From Micromonospora_G sp044901685 (lineage in GTDB: Bacteria > Actinomycetota > Actinomycetes > Mycobacteriales > Micromonosporaceae), in assembly GCF_044901685.1 (NCBI RefSeq), contig NZ_JBJDPS010000022.1, positions 1 to 64,000 on the forward strand: DNA of 64,000 nt, written 5' to 3'. A program made the position numbers and the translations under genes. The notes under the pieces are model-generated. The model did not search any database, was not told where the DNA came from, and was given only the letters and a program-made list of their open reading frames with translations. Positions 58,494-64,000 of the stretch are shown here, piece after piece; positions within the stretch are counted from its first letter, which is position 1, and every line of letters starts with the position of its first letter.

Positions 58494-59687
58494 TCAGGCT
58501 CCTGCGGCCGACTTGAGGTCGGCGGCGCGGTCGGTGCTCTCCCAGGTGAGGTCCGGCAGCTCACGGCCGAAGTGGCCGTAGGCGGCGGTCTGCTGGTAGA
58601 TCGGGCGGAGCAGGTCGAGGTCACGGATGATCGCCGCGGGGCGGAGGTCGAAGACCTCGTTGACCGCCTTCTCGATCCGCTCCACCGGCACGTTCTCGGT
58701 GCCGAAGGTCTCGACGAAGAGGCTCACCGGGTGCGCCTTGCCGATCGCGTACGCGACCTGCACCTCGCACCGCTCGGCCAGCCCGGCGGCCACGACGTTC
58801 TTCGCCACCCAGCGGGTCGCGTACGCCGCCGACCGGTCGACCTTCGACGGGTCCTTGCCGGAGAACGCGCCGCCACCGTGCCGGGCGTAACCGCCGTAGG
58901 TGTCCACGATGATCTTCCGTCCGGTGAGCCCGGCGTCGCCCATCGGGCCGCCGATCTCGAACCGACCGGTCGGGTTGACCAGCAGCCGGTAGCCGTCGGT
59001 CTCCAGCCCCAGCCCCTCCAGCTCGGGGGCGATCACGTGCTCGCGCACGTCCGGGGTGAGCAGCGACTCCAGCGAGATGTCCGCGGCGTGCTGGCTGGAG
59101 ACGACCACCGTGTTGAGCCGGACCGGGCGCAGCCCGTCGTACTCGACGGTGACCTGGGTCTTGCCGTCGGGCCGCAGGTACGGGATCGTGCCGTCCTTGC
59201 GCGCGGCGGCGAGCCGGCGGGCCAGCCGGTGCGCGAGCGCGATCGGCAGCGGCATCAGCTCCGGCGTCTCCGAGCAGGCGAAGCCGAACATCATGCCCTG
59301 GTCACCGGCGCCCTGCGCGTCCAGCGCGCTCTCCGACGCCCCGGTGCGCAGCTCCATCGCGCTGTCCACGCCCTGCGCGATGTCCGGCGACTGGGAGCCG
59401 ATGGAGACGCTGACCCCACAGGAGGCCCCGTCGAAGCCCTTCTTCGAGGAGTCGTAGCCGATGCCGAGGATCGTCTCGCGGACGATGGTCGGGATGTCGG
59501 CGTACGCCTTGGTGGTCACCTCACCCGCGACGTGCACCTGACCGGTGGTGATGAGGGTCTCGACCGCGACCCGGCTGCGCGGGTCCTGGGTCAGCAGCGC
59601 GTCGAGGATGCCGTCGCTGATCTGGTCAGCGATCTTGTCCGGGTGGCCTTCCGTGACCGACTCGGAAGTGAACAGGCGGCGTGCCAC
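58494..59687 (-). CDS. metK: S-adenosylmethionine synthetase
   Basis: Makes SAM from methionine and ATP. 397 residues: FTSESVTEGHPDKIADQISD, GAGDQGMMFG and GGGAFSGKDPSKVDRS, all diagnostic. GTG 59687 has AGGAG upstream. Part of the coaBC-metK-priA series. The 88-base gap upstream holds its promoter but no recognisable SAM riboswitch. Confidence 0.98.
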   Translation of the reverse strand: MARRLFTSESVTEGHPDKIADQISDGILDALLTQDPRSRVAVETLITTGQVHVAGEVTTKAYADIPTIVRETILGIGYDSSKKGFDGASCGVSVSIGSQSPDIAQGVDSAMELRTGASESALDAQGAGDQGMMFGFACSETPELMPLPIALAHRLARRLAAARKDGTIPYLRPDGKTQVTVEYDGLRPVRLNTVVVSSQHAADISLESLLTPDVREHVIAPELEGLGLETDGYRLLVNPTGRFEIGGPMGDAGLTGRKIIVDTYGGYARHGGGAFSGKDPSKVDRSAAYATRWVAKNVVAAGLAERCEVQVAYAIGKAHPVSLFVETFGTENVPVERIEKAVNEVFDLRPAAIIRDLDLLRPIYQQTAAYGHFGRELPDLTWESTDRAADLKSAAGA

Positions 59688-59775
59688 GGTGCTCCTAAAG
59701 GTGCTCGAAGAGTGTTCGCGGCAGTGTAACGCCGCAGACAGTGGACCGTTTCCAAAGTGACAGTGTGTTGAACGG

Positions 59776-60984
59776 TTAAGACGAAGCGGTTAAGCGCTTT
59801 GTTACCAGGTCCCAGACCGCGTCGGCCAGATCTTCCTTGGATTGCTCCGGGAAAGCTGTCCTCGATCCGTCGGCGCCCAGCACGACAGCGGTGTTCGAGT
59901 CGGCGCCGAACACCTTGTCCGGCCCCACCTCGTTGACCACGATCAGGTCCGCCTTCTTCCGGGAGAGCTTCACCCGGGCATTCTTCTCGACGTCCCCGGT
60001 CTCGGCGGCGAAGGCAACCAGCACCTGCCCGGCGTGTCGCCGCTCGCCGAGCTCGGCGGCGATGTCGGGATTGGTGACCAGCTCGATGGTGGGCGCGGAG
60101 CCGTCGCCGGTCTTCTTGATCTTCTGGTCGGCGTACGTCGCCGGGCGGAAGTCCGCCGGGGCCGCCGCCATCACCACCACGTCCGCGCCGTCGGCCGCCG
60201 CCAGGGTCGCCTTGCGCAGTTCCTCGGTCGTGCCGACGCGCACCAGCTCCACCCCGGCCGGGTCGGCGAGCGACACGTTCGCGGCGACGAGCGTGACGGT
60301 GGCGCCACGTGCCACGGCGGTGCGCGCGAAGGCGTATCCCTGCTTGCCGGACGAGCGGTTACCGAGGAAGCGGACCGGGTCGAGCGGCTCGCGGGTGCCA
60401 CCCGCGGTCACCACCACCCGGCGTCCGGTCAGGTCGCGCGGTGCCACCGAGCCCCGGGTCAGCGCCCGCCGGGCGACGGCGAAGATCTCGGCCGGGTCGG
60501 GCAGCCGGCCCTTGCCGGTGTCGGCACCGGTCAGCCTGCCGCTGGCGGGCTCGATCACCTGCACACCACGGGCGCGCAGCGTCGCCACGTTGGCGACCGT
60601 CGCCGGGTGCTCCCACATCTCGGTGTGCATGGCCGGCGCCAGCACCACCGGGCAACGGGCGGTGAGCAGCGTGTTGGTCAGCAGGTCGTCGGCGAGGCCG
60701 TGGGCCGCCTTCGCGATCAAATCGGCGGTGGCCGGCGCGACCACGACGAGGTCGGCGTGCTTGCCGAGGCGGACGTGCGGCACGTCCTGCACGTCGGACC
60801 AGACGTCGTCCGCGACCGGCTGGCCGGAGAGCGCGGCCCAGGTCGGGGCGCCGACAAAACGCAGGGCGGAGGCGGTCGGTACGACCCGGACGTCATGCCC
60901 CGACTCGGTGAGGAGCCGGAGCAGCTCGCAGGACTTGTACGCGGCGATGCCCCCGCCCACCCCGAGGACAACCTGAGCAGGCAT
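59776..60984 (-). CDS. coaBC: phosphopantothenoylcysteine decarboxylase/synthetase
   Basis: Bifunctional coenzyme A enzyme, 402 residues. CoaC flavodomain: GVGGGIAAYKSCELL, LAPAMHTEMWEHPA, and GADTGKGRLPDP at the flap where a cysteine is found in E. coli but not here. CoaB domain: TAGGTREPLDPVRFLGNRSSGKQG and AAPADFRP. It lies between rpoZ and metK as in most actinobacteria. Confidence 0.96.
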   Translation of the reverse strand: MPAQVVLGVGGGIAAYKSCELLRLLTESGHDVRVVPTASALRFVGAPTWAALSGQPVADDVWSDVQDVPHVRLGKHADLVVVAPATADLIAKAAHGLADDLLTNTLLTARCPVVLAPAMHTEMWEHPATVANVATLRARGVQVIEPASGRLTGADTGKGRLPDPAEIFAVARRALTRGSVAPRDLTGRRVVVTAGGTREPLDPVRFLGNRSSGKQGYAFARTAVARGATVTLVAANVSLADPAGVELVRVGTTEELRKATLAAADGADVVVMAAAPADFRPATYADQKIKKTGDGSAPTIELVTNPDIAAELGERRHAGQVLVAFAAETGDVEKNARVKLSRKKADLIVVNEVGPDKVFGADSNTAVVLGADGSRTAFPEQSKEDLADAVWDLVTKRLTASS

Positions 60985-61002
60985 GTGCGTTCGTTCTCGG
61001 CC

Positions 61003-61266
61003 CTACGGCTGGTCGGTCGGCTCGGCGGTGAGCAGACCCGCGTTGATCTCGCGCATCGCGATCGAGAGCGGCTTCTCCTGCGGCGTGGTCTCGACCAGCG
61101 GGCCGACGTACTCCAGGAGGCCCTCACCGAGCTGGCTGTAGTAGGCGTTGACCTGGCGGGCCCGCTTGGCGGCGAAGATGACCAGCGCGTACTTGGAGGT
61201 GGTCTTCTCCAGCAGCTCGTCGATCGGGGGGTTGGTGATGCCTTCGGGATTGGCGATGGAACCCAC
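61003..61266 (-). CDS. rpoZ: RNA polymerase omega subunit
   Basis: 87-residue omega subunit that helps assemble beta-prime. Core: NPPIDELLEKTTSKYALVIFAAKRARQVNAYYSQL and the C-terminal EKPLSIAMREI. GTG 61266 (VGSIANPEGIT) has GAGG upstream; the upstream open frame belongs to the gmk shadow. Placed between gmk and coaBC. Confidence 0.96.
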   Translation of the reverse strand: MGSIANPEGITNPPIDELLEKTTSKYALVIFAAKRARQVNAYYSQLGEGLLEYVGPLVETTPQEKPLSIAMREINAGLLTAEPTDQP

Positions 61267-61286
61267 GAGATAAACCTCTGTGTCTC

Positions 61287-61829
61287 TCAACCACTGGTAC
61301 GCGGCTGAGCGGGAGTCAGAAAGGATGAACCGAGCAAGCCTACCAGTTCCTCCGCAGCCCGCTCGGCGAAGTCGTTCACGACCACCCGGTCGATTTCCGA
61401 CTCCACGGGTGCTCGCCCGGGTGCCGGAGCCGTACCGGGCGGAACGAGACAGACCAGACGGGAGCCGGGCAGCGCGGCCCGTACCCGCCGGGCGCCGGGC
61501 AGGTCGAGACAGATCAGCACCGGTTGGCCGGCGAGCAGCCGCCGCCAGACCGGTTCGCGGGGCGTGCCGTACAGGTGGTCGGCGTACCGGTCCCACTCCA
61601 GCATCCCGTCGGCGGCGACCAGCGCCTCGAACTCGCCCCGGGTCACAAAACGGTGATCCGCCCCGTCCACCTCCAGCGGTCGGACCGGCCGGGTGGTCAT
61701 CGGGACCGAGACCCACGGTACGGACGAACGCGCCCGGATCAGCTCGACCACGCCCTCCTTGCCGGCCCCGGCGGGACCGGCAAGGAGCGTGAGACGAGCC
61801 GCCGGGCGCGCGTCGTCCGCCGTGCTCAC
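61287..61829 (-). CDS. gmk: guanylate kinase (divergent)
   Basis: Expected to phosphorylate GMP to GDP. 180 residues in the canonical mihF-gmk-rpoZ position. GMP-binding features are present (MTTRPVRPLEVDGADHRFV, YGTPREPV, CLDLPGARRVR), but the P-loop is AGPAGAGKEGV, with Glu where Ser/Thr follows the Lys, and the lid helices with the usual Arg-rich ELVRRL-type segment are replaced by a short loop (PPGTAPAPGRAPVES). Either the lineage has a reduced Gmk or another gmk exists. Confidence 0.8.
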   Translation of the reverse strand: MSTADDARPAARLTLLAGPAGAGKEGVVELIRARSSVPWVSVPMTTRPVRPLEVDGADHRFVTRGEFEALVAADGMLEWDRYADHLYGTPREPVWRRLLAGQPVLICLDLPGARRVRAALPGSRLVCLVPPGTAPAPGRAPVESEIDRVVVNDFAERAAEELVGLLGSSFLTPAQPRTSG

Positions 61830-61854
61830 TGCTTGTTTCTACACGCTGCCAGGA

Positions 61855-62172
61855 TCAGTTGGCGGCGAACTCACCAAGCAGTGCCTTGCGCTGCTGGTCA
61901 CCCAGGCCACGCAGACGCCGGCTGTCGGCGATCTTGAGCTTCTCCATGATCTGGGTCGCCCGAATCTTGCCGATCCCCGGCATCGCCTGCAGGACAGCCG
62001 AAACCTTCAGCTTGCCGACGACATCGTCGGCCTCCGCCCGGTCGAGGACGGCGGCGAGGGTGGTCTTGCCCTGCTTGAGCTGCTCCTTCAGCTCAGCACG
62101 GGCTTTGCGGATCTCCGCAGCCTTCTCCAGCGCGGCTGCACGCTGTTCGGGGCTCAGTTGGGGGAGCGGCAC
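61855..62172 (-). CDS. mihF: actinobacterial integration host factor
   Basis: Nucleoid-associated DNA-binding protein, 105 residues, essential in mycobacteria. Helical N-terminus MPLPQLSPEQRAAALEKAAE and helix-two-turn-helix VLQAMPGIGKIRATQIMEKL. GTG 62172 with GAGGAG upstream. Its promoter (TTGCCG-N17-TAGTTT) lies about 100 bases upstream. Confidence 0.97.
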   Translation of the reverse strand: MPLPQLSPEQRAAALEKAAEIRKARAELKEQLKQGKTTLAAVLDRAEADDVVGKLKVSAVLQAMPGIGKIRATQIMEKLKIADSRRLRGLGDQQRKALLGEFAAN

Positions 62173-62276
62173 CAGTTCTCCTCAGGTCCCTATCGCGACG
62201 GGCGGAACGCACCGCCGCATCTGTGAAACGTGGGGTGGCTGAAAACCAAAGGGGTATGTGGTTCCCAGCGCGGGGA

Positions 62277-62305
62277 AAACTAGCGGTCAGCGGAGTTTTC
62301 GGCAA
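62277..62305 (-). promoter_or_regulatory. promoter of mihF
   Basis: Minus-strand TTGCCG (62305-62300), 17-base spacer, TAGTTT (62282-62277). It lies between pyrF and mihF, after the pyrF hairpin. Confidence 0.5.
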
Positions 62306-62319
62306 CGTGGGCGCGCCAT

Positions 62320-62337
62320 GATCACAAAACGGTGATC
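62320..62337 (-). terminator. hairpin after pyrF
   Basis: GATCAC-N6-GTGATC, 6 bases after the pyrF stop, with a TTTT run in the loop rather than after the stem. A weak terminator candidate. Confidence 0.4.
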
Positions 62338-62343
62338 GAGCTA

Positions 62344-63186
62344 TCACTCAACGGTGCGGCCCAGTACGGCCCGGCAATCGGCCAGCGCGCGGTCGGCGGC
62401 GGCCCGCAGCGCGGCCCGGTCCGGACCCGCTCCGAGGACCTCCCGGGAGTACGACGGGAGCACCGTCGAGAGGTCGCGACCGAAGACCGTACGCAGGTCG
62501 GCGGCGCTCCCACCCTGGGCGCCGAGACCGGGCGCGAGCAGTGGCCCGTGTACGCGGGACAGGTCGTGACCGGTGTCGCCGATCGTCGCGCCAACCACGA
62601 GCCCGAAGCTGCCCAGCGGCTCCGCACCCGCGTTGAGCTGGGAAATCTCGTCGACCACGGTTTGCGCCACGGTCCGGCCGTCGGCGCCGCGCGCGTGCTG
62701 GACGCTCGCACCCTCCGGATTCGAGGTGAGCGCGAGCACGAAGACGCCGCCGCCGTGCGCCGCCGCCGTGTCGAACATCGGCGCGAGCGAGCCGACGCCG
62801 AGGTACGGGCTCGCGGTGATCGCATCGACATACAGCGGACTGGATGGATCAAGGTACGCGGCGGCGTACGCGCTCACCGTGGACCCGATGTCGCCACGCT
62901 TCACGTCGAGAAGCACAAGAGCTCCGGCCTGTCGCAACTGTCGGATAGTTGACTCAAGCACCGCGATGCCCTGAGAACCGAAACGTTCGTAGAACGCGGA
63001 CTGCGGCTTGACCACCGCGACCCGGTCGCCCAGTGCCTCGACCACCGTCTCGCTGAACCGCGCCAGCCCGGTCACGTCGTCGGGCAGTCCCCAGCGGTCC
63101 AGTAGCGCCCCGTGCGGGTCGATGCCCACACAGAGCGGGCCGCGCTCCGCCATGGCCCGGTGCAGCCGGGTCCCGAAGCTCTCCAT
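62344..63186 (-). CDS. pyrF: orotidine-5'-phosphate decarboxylase
   Basis: Last step of UMP synthesis. 280 residues of the longer type 2 form: GPLCVGIDPH, VVKPQSAFYERFG, catalytic LLDVKRGDIGSTV and ALTSNPEGA. ATG 63186 has GGAGAGGAGAG upstream; the ORF to 63225 is longer than needed. Upstream of mihF, as commonly seen in actinobacteria. Confidence 0.96.
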   Translation of the reverse strand: MESFGTRLHRAMAERGPLCVGIDPHGALLDRWGLPDDVTGLARFSETVVEALGDRVAVVKPQSAFYERFGSQGIAVLESTIRQLRQAGALVLLDVKRGDIGSTVSAYAAAYLDPSSPLYVDAITASPYLGVGSLAPMFDTAAAHGGGVFVLALTSNPEGASVQHARGADGRTVAQTVVDEISQLNAGAEPLGSFGLVVGATIGDTGHDLSRVHGPLLAPGLGAQGGSAADLRTVFGRDLSTVLPSYSREVLGAGPDRAALRAAADRALADCRAVLGRTVE

Positions 63187-63327
63187 CGCGCTCTCCTCTC
63201 CTCGCCGCCGCGCGAGCCGCGCCACGGCATCCAGCCTTCCGGCGACGGTCTCCGGCCGGTGGGGCCGACGGCCGCCGACCCGACGCGTCCGCCGCGGGAC
63301 GGGAACGGCGGTCCGCGTCCCGGCGGT

Positions 63328-64000
63328 TCAGCCGGCGGCCACCGCAGCGGCCACCCCGGCGGCGATCCGGGCCACGTCCTCGTCGTCGGTCAGGTACGGG
63401 GGCATCGTGTAGACCAGGTCCCGGAACGGACGCAGCCAGACGCCCCGCTCCGCAGCGGCGGCGGTCGCCGCCGGCAGGTCCACCTCGTGGTCGAGCTGCA
63501 CCACGCCGATCGCGCCGAGCACCCGTACGTCGGCCACGCCGGGCGTGCCACGCAACGGCTCCAGACCCGTCCGCAGACCCGCCTGCACCCTCGCCACCTC
63601 GGCGCGCCAGTTTCCGGCCCGCAGCAGCCCGATGGAGGCGTTCGCGACCGCACAGGCGAGCGGGTTGCCCATGAAGGTCGGGCCGTGCGCCAACACTCCA
63701 CCGTGGCCGATGCCCCGGGCCACCTCGGGGGTGCAGAGCGCCGCCGCGAGGGAGAGGTAACCGCCGGTGAGAGCCTTGCCGGCGCAGAGCACGTCCGGGG
63801 TCACCCCGGCGTGTTCGGCGGCGAAGAACGCTCCGGTACGACCAAAACCAGTAGCGATTTCGTCGAAAATGAGTAATACCCCGTGCGCCTGAGTAGCCTC
63901 GCGCAGCACCCGCAGGTAGTGCGGATTGTGGAACCGCATCCCGCCCGCGCCCTGCACCACCGGCTCCACGATGACCGCGGCCAACTCGTGGGCGTGCCGG
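63328..64000 (-). CDS. bioA: adenosylmethionine-8-amino-7-oxononanoate aminotransferase (partial)
   Basis: C-terminal part (about 224 residues) of a PLP aminotransferase of biotin synthesis that uses SAM as amino donor. VIVEPVVQGAGGMRFHNPHY, LIFDEIATGFGRTGAFFA and the PLP lysine in CAGKALTGGYLSLAA are typical of BioA. The gene runs off the right edge. The 141 bases between it and pyrF hold no further feature. Confidence 0.9.
   Translation of the reverse strand, partial: RHAHELAAVIVEPVVQGAGGMRFHNPHYLRVLREATQAHGVLLIFDEIATGFGRTGAFFAAEHAGVTPDVLCAGKALTGGYLSLAAALCTPEVARGIGHGGVLAHGPTFMGNPLACAVANASIGLLRAGNWRAEVARVQAGLRTGLEPLRGTPGVADVRVLGAIGVVQLDHEVDLPAATAAAAERGVWLRPFRDLVYTMPPYLTDDEDVARIAAGVAAAVAAG

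Noticed and set aside
59688..59775. SAM riboswitch upstream of metK
   Set aside because: Only 88 bases and none of the conserved SAM-I/II core sequences are visible.

Overview
The window is a high-GC actinobacterial chromosome segment, most likely from a Micromonosporaceae member (Micromonospora or a close relative). This rests on the very high G/C third-position bias, frequent GTG starts with GGAGG-type ribosome sites, many 4-bp ATGA/GTGA stop-start overlaps, and actinobacterial gene orders: mihF-gmk-rpoZ-coaBC-metK-priA, the argCJBDFRGH cluster, infC-rpmI-rplT-trmH-pheST, and tyrS upstream of an rRNA operon. No database search was possible, so names rest on motifs, length and context.

Layout. 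1-706: 5' end of a 16S gene on the minus strand with its leader, boxA and promoters. 707-2546: tyrS and a divergent hotdog thioesterase. 2738-7516: a TauE/SafE exporter behind a palindromic operator, then a four-gene metal (Zn/Mn-type) ABC importer operon. 7635-14640: a sugar ABC importer plus three enzymes matching the non-phosphorylative L-fucose (L-fuconate) pathway, with two palindromic operators. 14729-18044: a truncated sirtuin remnant, an alpha/beta hydrolase, a 3-methyladenine glycosylase and two small unknown genes. 18241-26906: arginine biosynthesis with its repressor. 27028-33155: pheST, a TrmH methylase, and rplT-rpmI-infC with leader structures. 33371-39462: PH-domain protein, hisG-hisE, an ECF sigma factor coupled to a GerMN protein through a micro-ORF, and an amino-acid ABC importer. 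39491-46173: riboflavin operon under an FMN riboswitch, a response regulator-GGDEF protein, rpe and an epimerase. 46349-50333: septum-formation lipoprotein, rsmB, fmt and def. 50490-56392: an accessory island. 56416-64000: priA, metK, coaBC, rpoZ, gmk, mihF, pyrF and partial bioA.

The most unusual part is 51847-56392. A divergent pair of transcription units lies between housekeeping genes. One unit encodes a P-loop kinase fused to a ParB-like domain, followed by a P450. The other is a tightly coupled four-gene operon: a pol-beta-type nucleotidyltransferase (NTP_transf_6-like), a P-loop kinase, a two-transmembrane NUDIX-like protein resembling the CBASS-associated Cap16 family, and a 2-oxoglutarate/Fe(II) oxygenase. 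I know of no described system with this composition. Nucleotide signalling, defence, or synthesis of a modified nucleotide are all inferences.

Other points of interest are the sigma-micro-ORF-GerMN coupling, competing RNA structures upstream of pheST, infC and ribD, the divergent gmk, and the apparent gene-loss scar beside the fuconate operon.
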